A stretch of 64,000 bases of DNA from Candidatus Nitrosocosmicus agrestis (GCF_008389435.1 NZ_VUYS01000010.1:47230-111229); one strand, 5' to 3'; numbered from the stretch's first letter, positions 18,705 to 28,202 are shown. Program-made: numbers and translations. Notes: generated by a model from the letters alone, not told the origin.

Positions 18705-21171
18705 ATTTTAATAAAATGCTATCAAAAAAAGTGAGAAACCTGCTATTGTTTAATAAATTTTCAGTAGGATATATTCCCAATCCTATTACCTTTCCCTTCT
18801 CAAAATCATGCTCATACGTTGCAATTTTAAAGTCATTGAATTGACCTGGCTGTGAATAAGGGACTGTTGCATTATAATCTAGTATAATAAGGACGTTGGG
18901 ATTGGTGATAAACTGTTCTTCATGTTTTACATAGCCAAATGGATTATTCCCAAAAATAACGTTCGAAGCCAGAGCATAATTGCTACCTGTCCAGTTGGAT
19001 GTGTCTGCTATCCACCTTTCTTGAATAATACTCTTCCATGCAGTCTTACCATTATATTCCCAATTATGTCCTTTAACTAGGGTTATGCTATCCGCATTGT
19101 CGTCATATGATACCTCTGCATACAAGGAATTGCTGTACATAAGAATTAGTATCCCCCCATTTGCAACAAATTGTTTGAGATGATCATACTCATCTTGTGT
19201 TACATATTCTTGATGCCCTAGAATTAAGATGTCATAATTATCTAAATTAATCTTACTGTTCTTTAAAACGTATCCATTATGGATATCAGCATCAGAAAGA
19301 AAGGAAATATTAGCATTTGGAATCAACCCCGAAATATGATTTTTAAGACCATATTCATTAATATCAGGCTGTGGATCTTTTTCTAGGTTCGTTGTTAGCA
19401 AGTTTAAATAATTTGTAATATTTTGGCCATATAAAGAATTTAAGTAAAGATTGTAAAAGATGTAAAAAGCATTGTTGTAAGCAGCATTGGTAAAAGTTGG
19501 TTCAACTATTGCAATACTAACATTTTTGAAAATATCCAAAGTGTTTGCATTACTTTTGGTATCGTCATCAAAAGTATCTGGTTGTTTATGATTAGTTGTC
19601 TCATACAATATCCAATTATTGCTTAAATTTTTTCCATTTTTAATGTTGAGCTTTATATTTTTATTATCAACAGTGGGTATATCGATATTAAGAAAATAAA
19701 CCTCATCATTTGAGGTTGATTTGCCATTTACCAAGATAAACAATCTATTATCTGTGTCCGATATCTTGACTTGAGGATCAAAGTAGTCTTCGTTATCGTG
19801 GTACAATGCTGGTCCTTGGTCATACACTGAATAATTACTTCCATTGAGTGTAACCTTTTTTAAAACAATGGAGGGAGTTTGAAGTATATTTCCCTGAGTC
19901 CAAGCAACAAAAATATCTTTATTCACTGAATCAAAAGTTGGATTGAATGAGTCTTCACTATCATTGCTTAAGTTTACCTTGTAACTACATCCTTTTGAAT
20001 AAGTGCTGTTAATAACACAAAAATATATATCAGCGTTTTTGTTTTGGTCTTTTTCTGTCCATATTGCAAATATTTCGTTACCCGAGGACTTAATCATTGG
20101 TTGAATAGACCAACCAGTATAGTTATTCAGACTAATGGCTTCTTGGAATGTTTGTCCAGAATTGTTGCTATACCTGAATATTGTATCGGTGAGCAGTGGA
20201 AATCCTTCTGAAACAATAGTGCCATTGGTCCAGGCAACAAATACATTATTCTTAGAGGAGGTAATTTGTGGATCAAGCGAAATCTTTGAATTAGTTGTTA
20301 AATTGAAAGATTTTTCAAAAGTCTTTCCACCGTTGTTGCTTTTTGCGAAAGAAACTTCTACCCGCTCTTTTTCGGTCCCTTTATCATATATGGTTACCCA
20401 TGCCATGTACACATTATTTCCGGAGGTAGTGATCTTTGGAAAAAATGAAAGGGGATTGTTTTCGCTTAGTTTTATAGGTTTTTCAAAATCTTGTCCTCCG
20501 TTATCACTCTTTCTTATTATTATTCCATTAGAAGCGTCATGCCATGTTACATATACTTTGGGCGAATAAATAACAAATCCTTTTGTGTTCTCATTTGAAA
20601 TTGCTATTTGAGGAGTCCCAGATAATCCAGTATTGTTTCCCAAGTTTATAGGTTTTTCAAAAGTCTTTCCACCGTCGATACTTCTTTGGAAGTATATTTG
20701 TCCGTTGCTGTCTGGAGATTGTTCCCAAATAACGTAAACATAATTATCGGCTGATAAAACCTGATGATCATAAATACCTGTAAAATTCCTTCCCAAGTTT
20801 ATAGGTTTTTCAAAAGTCTTTCCACCGTCGATACTTCTCTTATAAAAGAGGTCTTTAGCTCCAAATGTATCATCTAACCAAATTACTGATATGTTGTTTC
20901 CTACGACATCGAATTTAGGTAGTTCTGAATGTCCTTTATTTGAACTTATATTAACCATAGTATGGATTTTACTTTCCACATTGTCAGTATCCATATTCTT
21001 CAAAAAATTCTCATTTAGATTCGTCTGATTGCTATCACTCCTGCCTCCGGTAAAAAGTGACATCAATGAGGACTCGGTGGAAAATCCAAAAGGAATAGAT
21101 CCAACATAATTATAGATTTGATAATAGATTAACAGCAGAACAAATACAAATATGAGATTAGAAATTTTCAA
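18673..21171 (-). CDS. Exported Asp-box (BNR) protein with C-terminal GATase1-like domain, 832 aa
   Basis: A signal/anchor segment spans about residues 3-22. A beta-propeller-like region (about 75-500) follows, with repeated Asp-box motifs: KRSIDGGKTFEKPINLG, QRSIDGGKTFEKPINLG, and weaker copies with NGGQDFEKPIKL, NGGKTFEKSFNL and NSGQTFQEAISL. Family knowledge: such repeats occur in sialidases and surface glycan-binding proteins, but no sialidase catalytic set is evident. The C-terminal part (about 545-820) has an alpha/beta layout, ILILGHQEYVTQDEYDHL and FVANGGILILMYSN, like glutamine-amidotransferase/ThuA-like domains fused to dimethylformamidase-type proteins. Probably a cell-surface or secreted protein. 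An out-of-frame tail overlaps its stop. Confidence 0.7.
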   Translation of the reverse strand: MKISNLIFVFVLLLIYYQIYNYVGSIPFGFSTESSLMSLFTGGRSDSNQTNLNENFLKNMDTDNVESKIHTMVNISSNKGHSELPKFDVVGNNISVIWLDDTFGAKDLFYKRSIDGGKTFEKPINLGRNFTGIYDHQVLSADNYVYVIWEQSPDSNGQIYFQRSIDGGKTFEKPINLGNNTGLSGTPQIAISNENTKGFVIYSPKVYVTWHDASNGIIIRKSDNGGQDFEKPIKLSENNPLSFFPKITTSGNNVYMAWVTIYDKGTEKERVEVSFAKSNNGGKTFEKSFNLTTNSKISLDPQITSSKNNVFVAWTNGTIVSEGFPLLTDTIFRYSNNSGQTFQEAISLNNYTGWSIQPMIKSSGNEIFAIWTEKDQNKNADIYFCVINSTYSKGCSYKVNLSNDSEDSFNPTFDSVNKDIFVAWTQGNILQTPSIVLKKVTLNGSNYSVYDQGPALYHDNEDYFDPQVKISDTDNRLFILVNGKSTSNDEVYFLNIDIPTVDNKNIKLNIKNGKNLSNNWILYETTNHKQPDTFDDDTKSNANTLDIFKNVSIAIVEPTFTNAAYNNAFYIFYNLYLNSLYGQNITNYLNLLTTNLEKDPQPDINEYGLKNHISGLIPNANISFLSDADIHNGYVLKNSKINLDNYDILILGHQEYVTQDEYDHLKQFVANGGILILMYSNSLYAEVSYDDNADSITLVKGHNWEYNGKTAWKSIIQERWIADTSNWTGSNYALASNVIFGNNPFGYVKHEEQFITNPNVLIILDYNATVPYSQPGQFNDFKIATYEHDFEKGKVIGLGIYPTENLLNNSRFLTFFDSILLKYVINNQTTIE
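20637..20685. repeat. 49-bp direct repeat, copy 1
   Basis: Identical over 49 bases to 20790-20838, 153 bases (51 codons) apart in the same frame. It encodes the Asp-box segment of the 832-residue protein. Perfect identity suggests recent duplication or gene conversion between propeller blades. Confidence 0.85.
20790..20838. repeat. 49-bp direct repeat, copy 2
   Basis: Partner of 20637-20685, encoding the first strong Asp-box unit of the exported protein. Confidence 0.85.
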
Positions 21172-21593
21172 ACTAATTATTTAAGGTAACGAAATAACGG
21201 TTATATATGCTAATTCTTCGCAGTTTGTGCTAAATCATGTTTTCTCAAAACATTCTTCAGAACATACGACATATTAAATTTGTTTTACATTTTTGTCAAT
21301 TTCTAATATTTCAGGTTTAAGAATGCTTTGTCAGTAATTTGCAATAATATAGTTGTTTTAATTTTATATTACTTTCTATGATTCTACTACTTGTATGACC
21401 TTCCATCATTTTCTAGGGTTGGAGTAAAGGGATATAGAGAACATAAAAATGGATGATGTGGTTTATCCAGTCAATCGTATCCTAGTCAGGATGTTTTAAT
21501 GCAACGATGAGTCAAAATTTGGTTCGAATATCAATACTCCGATACCTGGTGCAGCAACGGATAAATATTTTATATCTTTCCCTTTTAGATTGA
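21172..21593. other. Intergenic gap, divergent promoter region
   Basis: Promoters for the Asp-box gene (minus) and the exported protein at 21594 (plus) are expected here. A TATA-like ataaatattttatat stretch lies at about 21561-21575, close to the latter start. A GGTTCGAAT near 21524 is not part of a tRNA. Confidence 0.45.
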
Positions 21594-22205
21594 TTGATGA
21601 AAATTATGTCTTGCTCTTTTTTGGTTTTAGCAACAATATTGACTATACATTTTTTGTTCTTATCAGAACAGGAACTAGCGTATTCGAAGCAACATCAACA
21701 AGAAAAAAACATTTCATTGAATTTAAACGACATTCAAAATACCAACTTGACGCTCGGTAAGCCAATTTATGTGGAAAACTTTAAAGTTCCGGTGTCTTCA
21801 AGTGGTGATGGAGGCGATACTACTGCTGATGTTGCGAACAGCAGTTTTGTAAACAGCTCTGGTAACCCCATATTTTCATTTAAAGGAAATGGAACTTTAA
21901 AAGATCTGAAAATATCTGCTAGCGGTAGCGGTATTGTGGTTCCAAGAGATGATGGCACGAGTTCTATAACAGGAAGGGCAATGTTTGTATCTCAAAATGG
22001 AAGTGCCAGTTATGCCTTTGAGGATATCGCAAATACTGTGGATAATATAACACAGAGATTGGGTTCCGCATTCTTTGATGCCAATGCAACTGGAAACTTG
22101 GAGTTTCTTAAAAGTTCGGTAGGGATTTATGAATCATATGTAGATAGTAGAAATGGACAAGGAATATTTGCTATGTGGGGTATCAACGGATTTACAATTA
22201 ATTAA
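21594..22205 (+). CDS. Exported hypothetical protein, 203 aa
   Basis: Function unknown. Signal peptide at residues 1-30 (MMKIMSCSFLVLATILTIHF then LSEQELAYS). The mature part is beta-rich, with Gly/Ser/Asn patches and several N-x-S/T sequons: GDGGDTTADVANSSF, FSFKGNGTLKDLKISASGSG, SSITGRAMFVSQNGS, and it ends in an aromatic MWGINGFTIN strand. The second ATG (residue 2) is an equally good start. The style matches the protein at 1502-2284 (an exported sandwich-like domain), without clear alignment. It is divergent from the Asp-box gene and may share a promoter region with it. Confidence 0.65.
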   Translation: MMKIMSCSFLVLATILTIHFLFLSEQELAYSKQHQQEKNISLNLNDIQNTNLTLGKPIYVENFKVPVSSSGDGGDTTADVANSSFVNSSGNPIFSFKGNGTLKDLKISASGSGIVVPRDDGTSSITGRAMFVSQNGSASYAFEDIANTVDNITQRLGSAFFDANATGNLEFLKSSVGIYESYVDSRNGQGIFAMWGINGFTIN

Positions 22206-23068
22206 AAAAAATAATCCACTACTATCAACTTTTTCATATCATTATGCGGAACTTAGTCCTCGCGCGCACAAACTAAGTGATCATATATTTGATATTGATA
22301 TGTAAATAATCGGGATTGAACTAATTTCTAACTCTCATCAAAATAATTCTAAATCTATTCATATTGAACCATTTCCATTAGGTACATTGATCAAAAGACA
22401 AGATTAATAAAATTTTCTCGTCATCTTCATTAGCGCGTGTTTATTATTGTTACTACAATACTAGATAACGTCATCCAATTAATAATTCAGTGAATATGAG
22501 AGGTTAAATCAAGGATACAAATTATCAATACAACTGATATCCTTGTTTTAAGACTCTTTACTTCAATCCAAAATTTCATAAATATTAATTCAGGAACCAG
22601 GATGTATGTTCTTCATCTAAAAAGGTTAAAGCCCGTGAATTATCTTAGTTGTATCTAAAAAGAAACAAATGGATATATTCGTCAAATATACTAACCATTT
22701 CATCTCGATTCTTTGATTCTGTTTGCATATCGGAGTTGCATTTATTTAATTATGGTGAGAAGATTTGTCTAATTGATCTACTATTTTTAGTATTTCCTAG
22801 ACTTTTCATGAAGATTTTGATAGGGGACTAATTCTCTGTCTCTTTACTTCTCTAGTAAATGCTGAAATGAATAACAAATGAATAGTATTACAAAAAAATA
22901 GGGACATGTTGGAATCATGACTTTTTTTATCTCAATACAAAGAATGGTGGCTCGAATACAACCTTTATCAATAAAAGACAGGGACTTGGTATTTCTCTAC
23001 CTATTTACTTGATTACTTGATTACTTTCTCAAATTCCCCAAATTGACCTAACTTCCTAATATCACTAA
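22206..23068. other. 0.86-kb gap, no intact gene seen
   Basis: A+T-rich. A 60-codon TTG frame at 22649-22831 is not convincing. Short tandem tracts (attacttgattacttgatt) occur near 23000. Confidence 0.4.
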
Positions 23069-23176
23069 TCCTATGGAGAAAGTATCTTTGATGCAGGACC
23101 CGATGTAGAAAGGCTATGTACGGGAGGATTAGATGAGAATTTTTATTCAATTGGCAAAGTGAAAACTGCATATTAA
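23069..23176 (+). pseudogene. C-terminal gene fragment, 35 codons
   Basis: An open stretch reads YGESIFDAGPDVERLCTGG and ends GKVKTAY at a stop. The composition is strongly protein-like, but a stop lies directly upstream and there is no start codon. It looks like the last piece of a deleted enzyme gene left beside the IS element. I do not recognise the family. Confidence 0.35.
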
Positions 23177-23365
23177 TATACAAAAGTGTCGGTCAGAACT
23201 AGTATCGTCTGTTAACTAATTCACTAATTCACTAATCCACAAGGTAATCAAGTGGTCCAAACTCTGTTAGCCAAGCTAAAACAAGTAAATTTTCTATCAA
23301 CTTTGTTTAAACCATTTATAAAGCTGAGTTAGTATAGATATATTAAGGAAAATTAATTAAATAAA

Positions 23366-23396
23366 TGTGTCGCAAGTGACACAACTTTTTTGTTTT
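23366..23396 (+). terminator. Hairpin plus T-run, terminator-like
   Basis: TGTGTC (23366-23371) pairs with GACACA (23378-23383) around a six-base loop, followed by ACTTTTTTG. This is the classic stem plus T-run shape. No intact gene lies just upstream, so it may be a relic of one. Confidence 0.4.
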
Positions 23397-23526
23397 CTTT
23401 TTCATAACAACTAAAGCAAATATTCATATTCATATTCATACCCGAGGTCTCACTATATGCTAGCTGCAGGTTACAGTATGTTTATATATGTGTAATCATA
23501 GTATTTAAAGGTTTTTATACCTGATT

Positions 23527-23540
23527 GGACTCTGTTAACT
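23527..23540. repeat. Left terminal inverted repeat of the IS
   Basis: ggactctgttaact; its reverse complement matches 24216-24229 at 13 of 14 positions. Confidence 0.75.
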
Positions 23541-23550
23541 AAAGCGTTAA

Positions 23551-24197
23551 TCATCTCTGCGTTATGATGATCCACAAATAGATTAGATTCAACCAGTTTC
23601 TTACATGCTTTAGTTTACAACTCTTCTTTCCACAAGGAAAGTAATCATCGAAACATTCGGTTCTGTCCTTGATAGACTGCATAGTACTTTCAATAAGGCT
23701 TTTCTCTAGAGACGAACGGACGTGATGATCCATTTTGGAAAACTCAAATGCTTGTGGATATCATGTACCACCGCCATCAGTAGATCCTGGATACATGCTT
23801 TCCATAATCTCTTACGACCCCTGACAGAAACCTCTCGGCAACAAACATGTTTCTTTCTTGAGTTATATTTTGTGCTAGAATTTGATGACTTTCTGGCTCA
23901 ATTGCTATCCATAGATAGCAGATGTATTTGGAACCAACTTTCATCAAGGTTTCATCTATACAATGAATTCTGCAATCTTGTTTTTTCTCCTTAACTTTGG
24001 TCTTTGAGATCGGTATTTCTGAATCTAGTTCCAGATTGCAACATGGATTCTCTTGACTCTGTGTGTAATAATAACAATGCTTTGACAACGTTTCTTAACG
24101 ATAAACCAAGAAAGTACAAATACAAACCATAGTCAATGAACTCTGAAGAAGGTGTTCTGTTTCTTTTGACAACCATATGGAAATAGGGCATCTTCAA
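23551..24197 (-). pseudogene. Broken IS6-like DDE transposase
   Basis: Three pieces in different frames follow the transposase order. N-terminus at 23991-24197: FIDYGLYLYFLGLSLRNVVK, the helical start of this family. Catalytic middle at 23777-24088: CIDETLMKVGSKYICYLWIA, with the first Asp. End at 23551-23733 and just upstream: STDGGGT, then a TGA where Trp is expected, YPQAF, and EKSLIEST with the Glu, then CFDDYFPC. At least two frameshifts and one Trp-to-stop change are therefore visible. The relative order and the flanking inverted repeats show a once complete element. Confidence 0.8.
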
Positions 24198-24215
24198 GCT
24201 ATAGATTTTTCGTTA

Positions 24216-24229
24216 AGTTAACAGAGCCC
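24216..24229. repeat. Right terminal inverted repeat of the IS
   Basis: agttaacagagccc, partner of 23527-23540. Confidence 0.75.
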
Positions 24230-24230
24230 A

Positions 24231-24549
24231 TGATTGCCATCGTCAAAGTTTAGGTAATCCAATCAAGATTGACCCTATCTCAGTGAATAGAACCAATCAA
24301 AGTATTTCTTGCAACTGAATGACATTTTATTTTAATTCAAAAGGCATTTGAACACCTAATATGCTGAAAAATTTGTTAAGCATGATGAAATCATAGTCAA
24401 TGCCAGGAATATGTGACATAATGGTTAGAGTATTCTATAAGAAAAGATGTTATTGCATAGTAGGTGACTGTAATAATTTCTCTTTAGAAATGGCAATATG
24501 ATTTTTCAAAAATTTATTTATTATTTCTTGCAATGCAAAAAAAAGAATT
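24231..24549. other. Intergenic gap, no gene seen
   Basis: A+T-rich sequence to the right of the IS. No frame with coding composition noted. Confidence 0.4.
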
Positions 24550-24753
24550 CTATAACTGGAGGAAGCCATTTTGTATTGTTATTTTTATTGTTAAATTCAA
24601 ATGATATGGACTCAAGGTTTGAGGTTGTGTATCAATAATAATTTTATGATTTAGTTTCTCATTGGCTGTCATAAATTGTTTGACCTTTTTAATAGTCGCA
24701 ACAGACTCTATTACAGCAGGGATCTTAATTGCGGTTAACCCTTTTTTGTTTTT
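24550..24753 (-). pseudogene. Coding-like fragment without a start, downstream of EamA
   Basis: A 68-codon open stretch reads GLTAIKIPAVIESVATIKKV, then FMTANEKLNHKIIIDTQ, ending NGFLQL. The composition is protein-like. The only ATG (24672) would leave 40 residues. It begins about 75 bases downstream of the EamA stop on the same strand. It may be the remainder of a cut gene or a small cotranscribed protein starting at 24672. Confidence 0.35.
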
Positions 24754-24826
24754 TTAGGTGTTAGAATAGGGCAATTTTTTAAGATACAATCGGCCCAGCC
24801 ATGCTATAATTAGATAATTTATTTGC

Positions 24827-25885
24827 CTAATGGTAATATCTGTTTGATTTAGAAGCAAAATGATCCGATGCATGAATAATGAAAATTCCAAGAAATCCCA
24901 TGATACATCCAAAGGTAGCTAAAAATATATTTTCAGGCAAATGGCTGGGATATCCCAATCCTTTTAAAAGTATTTGAATGGCAAATATCATTATGAAATT
25001 AGAAGAGCCTATTGTTGCTGTAAGAGAGGCACCAATTCTACGAAGACCAATTACATAGGATAAAGAACCAATGAATGGAATTAAGGAAAATAAAAGCAAG
25101 ATAATTATATTTCTATGTATCGACAATAATTCGATTTGTGAGAATGATTTCTCCGAGTATGGCATTGTCGTTGTGAACATTGTATCATATAGTAATGGAA
25201 AGATCATACATAACACAAGAATGAGGCCGGCAACAAACATAGATGCACCTGCAACATGAATGGAAGGATATTTTGTGACTAATTTTCCAAGAAATAGTAC
25301 ACCAGCTGCAAAACCTACGGCCGAAAGGATTGCTTCCAAATCGCCAAAGCTAAATAACGAAAGAATTAGGGGAAAAGGCGAATTGGTATTAACCTCCCCA
25401 ATTGGATTAGATAAATTTACATTGTAAATATCATCAAAAGAGAAATCACTTGCCAGAGATAGGAAGAACCCTAGTGATCCTATACATATACCAATAATAT
25501 GGAATTTATTTAATCGTTCTTTTAAAAATAGTCTTGCTAAAATGACTATCAGGATAATTTCAATCGGCCCAGCTATGAGGGCCTCTTTTGATGCCCCTAT
25601 ACGATTTATTGCGTCATACCACATAAATATCCCTAACGATAGCGATAGGGATGCCATTAGAAGTGGTTTCCAACTTTTAGTAAATAATTTAACAATATCT
25701 TTATAGGTTTTAGTAACAATACAAGCTACTACTATCAGCATTAATCCAGAAAGTGTTATACTTGTTGACGAAAGTACAATAGGAGATATTCTAGCAAAAT
25801 ATATTGTGAGATACTCGATAATGACTGATTCTAAAGAGAGTGCAAGAGCATACACAAAAACAATCCATGATTTATAAAATAACAA
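24827..25885 (-). CDS. EamA/DMT family transporter, 10 membrane segments, 352 aa
   Basis: Drug/metabolite-transporter superfamily permease of the inner membrane. The sequence shows about ten hydrophobic helices arranged as two EamA halves: first half to about residue 145 (IVFVYALALSLESVIIEYL through SLGFFLSLAS), second from about 185 (AILSAVGFAAGVLFL through FLGIFIIHAS). The pattern GASKEALIAGPIEIILIVIL LARLFLKERL near the end of the first half is the family's typical PxE/L-x-E-R helix end; RRIGASLTATIGSSNFIM is its counterpart in the second. An inter-half loop of about 40 residues is longer than usual. Substrate unknown: exporters of metabolites and amino acids are common in the family. Confidence 0.85.
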   Translation of the reverse strand: MLFYKSWIVFVYALALSLESVIIEYLTIYFARISPIVLSSTSITLSGLMLIVVACIVTKTYKDIVKLFTKSWKPLLMASLSLSLGIFMWYDAINRIGASKEALIAGPIEIILIVILARLFLKERLNKFHIIGICIGSLGFFLSLASDFSFDDIYNVNLSNPIGEVNTNSPFPLILSLFSFGDLEAILSAVGFAAGVLFLGKLVTKYPSIHVAGASMFVAGLILVLCMIFPLLYDTMFTTTMPYSEKSFSQIELLSIHRNIIILLLFSLIPFIGSLSYVIGLRRIGASLTATIGSSNFIMIFAIQILLKGLGYPSHLPENIFLATFGCIMGFLGIFIIHASDHFASKSNRYYH

Positions 25886-26101
25886 AAGAACATTCCTTTA
25901 TAGTATTTGTCTTATATATTAGGCATTTCATTTTCGTAAAAATATTGAGTCATAGCAGAATCATATTGACTCCTCCTAAATAATCTTTTAATCAAATGTT
26001 ATAAATTAAAAGTTGAATCTATTTGCTATGCCAATAGCAGGAAAGTTCTTCAGGGGCTTGTTGGATTAACTTTAAATGATAAGAAGAGAAGAATAATTGT
26101 A
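25886..26101. other. Upstream region of EamA
   Basis: Promoter side of the EamA gene, T/A-rich. No frame called. Confidence 0.4.
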
Positions 26102-26275
26102 TCATTTTGGAGAAGATCCAAATGAAGAGAGTCCTATTGATTTTTTTGGTGTTAATAACCTCTCATTAGACAGATGTGGTTTGGACTCTCCTGAAATTTC
26201 GGTAAAATCTGGATCTTCATCTATTCTTTCATCAATATTTCTATCTGTTCCGTTTCTACAAATTTCATCAAAAAT
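26102..26275 (-). pseudogene. Coding-like acidic fragment without a start
   Basis: A minus-strand stretch of about 57 codons reads DEICRNGTDRNIDERIDEDP, then ISGESKPHLSNERLL and KKSIGLSSFGSSPK, with a stop just upstream and no ATG, GTG or TTG. Composition is strongly non-random. It could be the C-terminal tail of a lost gene. The plus-strand frame at 26097-26279 is its shadow. Confidence 0.3.
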
Positions 26276-26424
26276 TTAAGATATTTACTTGGTTACTTTG
26301 CAATTTTATGACCGTTTTGAATCATTCATGAATAAGTGGCATGATATGTTTGTGGCTCTTCCGACCCTACTTCCGAGTTTTCTTACGGTGTATTGTAGAG
26401 ATTGCATACTTGCTGCTTTAATAT

Positions 26425-26473
26425 TGTGGGACCCGATCCTAATGAGGACTTGATCCTCCAATCCGGGTTCACA
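26425..26473. promoter_or_regulatory. Long G+C-rich imperfect stem-loop upstream of the bactofilin-like gene
   Basis: Nested pairs: TGTG/CACA, ACCCG/CGGGT, then GAGGA/TCCTC around a five-base loop. It sits just before the TATA box at 26481. It could be a protein-binding site or part of an upstream RNA. It is not a tRNA. Confidence 0.4.
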
Positions 26474-26480
26474 TGCATAT

Positions 26481-26488
26481 TATAAATA
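26481..26488 (+). promoter_or_regulatory. TATA box of the bactofilin-like gene
   Basis: tataaata, 49 bases before the ATG at 26537; transcription would begin about 25 bases downstream of the box. Confidence 0.45.
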
Positions 26489-26536
26489 GCGGTTTATAGA
26501 AGAAGTTGGTTTAAATATATATTATTCAATGAAATT

Positions 26537-27622
26537 ATGTTGATTAGAACTTGGTTTTTAAATGAAATGTCACAAAATGACAAAACATTTAGCATGATAT
26601 TATTGTCCATTTTTTGCATTACTGCTTTGGTTGTGTTGCCATATATTGTTCATGATAGTTCCTTTGCTTTACAAGTTATATCGGGTGATCAGATTGCGAT
26701 AAGGGAACCAGTTCAAGATGAAGTCATGATATTCGGAGAAACAGTTTCAATTGATGCACCCGTGAAAGGAGCGATGGTGTTTGCTAATAATATTTATGTT
26801 AATGCATTCATAGATGGTGACCTACTTGCGGCTGCAAGATTGGTGGAAATAAATTCTAATGTTACAGGTAAAATAGTAGCTGCAGCAAGCGATGTAGAAT
26901 TATTTGGAAAAACTACAAATGCGATAGTGGCAGCTAATAGCATACATTTTGCAAATACGTCTTCTATTACCAATGATGCATACGTTGCAGGAGCAACTAT
27001 AAAACAAGATGGTATCATATCAGGGCAATTAAAAGCAATGACTGACAATTTCGTTAATAATGGTACTGTAGGAGATTTACAGGTAATAAAACAAGAGTCC
27101 AATCTGCAAGATGCAAAAGGCTGGCTGGATCTATTTAATTTCTTACTTGCTATAGGATTGGGTATCTTGGGTATTATACTTGTCAAATTATTCCCAAATC
27201 AGTTTGATGCAGTACGATCAAGCATGAAAAAATCAGTCATAAAAAACACGGTCGTCGGATTTCTATTGATTATTTTGTCTGTAATAGTGATAGTGCTGTC
27301 AGCAGTAACAGTAGTTGGAATTCCCGTATCGGTTTTTGGATTGATGATTTTACTTGTAGGATTAATGCTTTCGTCATTGGTAGTGTCTTTTATTATTGGA
27401 AAAAAAATTCTCGAGTTACTGGGACAAAAGTCGTCTAGAGCTATTCACAACATTTCGTCTTTTATAATTGGATTTGTCATACTGAATCTTTTATACATCA
27501 TTCCTGTTCCATATGTTGGTCCTATAGTTCAGGTGATAGTAATTAGTGCAGGATTTGGATCTATATACTACGCTATTCGAAAAAGTAGATCTCCTGCTTT
27601 TGAACAGAATGTAAACACATGA
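26537..27622 (+). CDS. Bactofilin-like membrane protein, 361 aa
   Basis: A signal/anchor segment at about residues 18-45 is followed by a beta-helix-like polymerisation region (about 55-190) of short repeats: EVMIFGETVSIDAPVKGAMV, VNAFIDGDLLAAARLVEIN, NVTGKIVAAASDVELFG, SSITNDAYVAGATIKQDG. This is the left-turning ladder seen in bactofilins and related polymer-forming proteins. Four or more membrane helices then follow (about 200-345). The combined exported beta-helix and C-terminal membrane domain is known from several bacterial and archaeal proteins of uncertain role, probably envelope organisation. An ATG at residue 11 (26567) is an alternative start. A stem-loop and TATA box lie upstream. 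Confidence 0.75.
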   Translation: MLIRTWFLNEMSQNDKTFSMILLSIFCITALVVLPYIVHDSSFALQVISGDQIAIREPVQDEVMIFGETVSIDAPVKGAMVFANNIYVNAFIDGDLLAAARLVEINSNVTGKIVAAASDVELFGKTTNAIVAANSIHFANTSSITNDAYVAGATIKQDGIISGQLKAMTDNFVNNGTVGDLQVIKQESNLQDAKGWLDLFNFLLAIGLGILGIILVKLFPNQFDAVRSSMKKSVIKNTVVGFLLIILSVIVIVLSAVTVVGIPVSVFGLMILLVGLMLSSLVVSFIIGKKILELLGQKSSRAIHNISSFIIGFVILNLLYIIPVPYVGPIVQVIVISAGFGSIYYAIRKSRSPAFEQNVNT

Positions 27623-27680
27623 ATTTATTTTGTGATCGACCCTATTGGCCGATGCTTTACATACTACACTTACAAAATAA

Positions 27681-28202
27681 ATGAATATTATAACTATACA
27701 AGACATTGTGGTAGGAAACATCTTTCTCCTAATCCGTTTCTGGAATTCAAGCCCATATGGATTATTGATGAAGTCACTTCCTTTCAATCAAAGTGACAAA
27801 TCAATTAGTAAATACTTTTGGAGAATTTCAAGAAATGGACTATTTGTGCCCGGTTTATATGTATTAAAGTGCATCACTTTTCTACAAAAAAAGGTCTGTT
27901 TGGTTACTTACCAATGGCCAACTTGGAAATACAGACAAAACCGAATATTGGTTTGAAGAATTCATCAGCCATTGCTAGGAATATGTAGATAATGGCATAT
28001 GCTTTACCACTTTATTTATGAAGGGTGGAAAACCTCTTGTATATTGGTTTAAAAACTGAAAATCAATCTGAATCCATCAAACATCTTCAATATAATCAAA
28101 CAAGTAGTTAAAGAGAAGTTAGAAAATACTTTAGTTTTAGGACAAATTTGGGTGAATAACTACAATACCTTATTCTTACCTGGTATTTATGGTCTAGTCT
28201 GA
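27681..28202 (+). pseudogene. Decayed gene in several frames
   Basis: Consecutive coding-like pieces lie in different frames: KSLPFNQSDKSISKYFWRI (ATG at 27768), then SVWLLTNGQLGNTDKTEYWF (27868 on) interrupted by one TAG before EYVDNGICFTTLFMKGGKPL, then IIKQVVKEKLENTLVLGQ to YNTLFLPGIYGLV (28062-28202). All are on the plus strand in order, so one gene of about 170 codons with at least two frameshifts and a nonsense codon is likely. Family not recognised. Confidence 0.45.

Larger units (their letters stand above)
23527..24230 (-). mobile_element. Decayed IS6/IS240-like insertion sequence, about 0.7 kb
   Basis: Bounded by 14-bp inverted repeats that differ at one base (23527-23540 and 24216-24229), with tgatt on both outer sides as a possible short target duplication. 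The inside is filled by one broken DDE transposase read on the minus strand. The length of about 700 bp and the transposase features fit the IS6/IS240-type group. It is not expected to move by itself. Confidence 0.75.

Noticed and set aside
21515..21545. tRNA T-arm-like GGTTCGAAT
   Set aside because: No acceptor, anticodon or D-stem pairs could be found around it.
22649..22831. 60-residue plus-strand frame
   Set aside because: TTG start, Phe/Leu/Ser-rich, no supporting feature.
23002..23460. Short tandem tracts (acttgatt, actaattc, attcat) as a CRISPR or integration array
   Set aside because: Units of 6-9 bases with no regular spacers; simple slippage tracts.
26425..26473. tRNA gene in the stem-loop
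   Set aside because: Nested pairs do not form a cloverleaf: no D-arm, no T-arm loop and no CCA-end acceptor stem of seven pairs.
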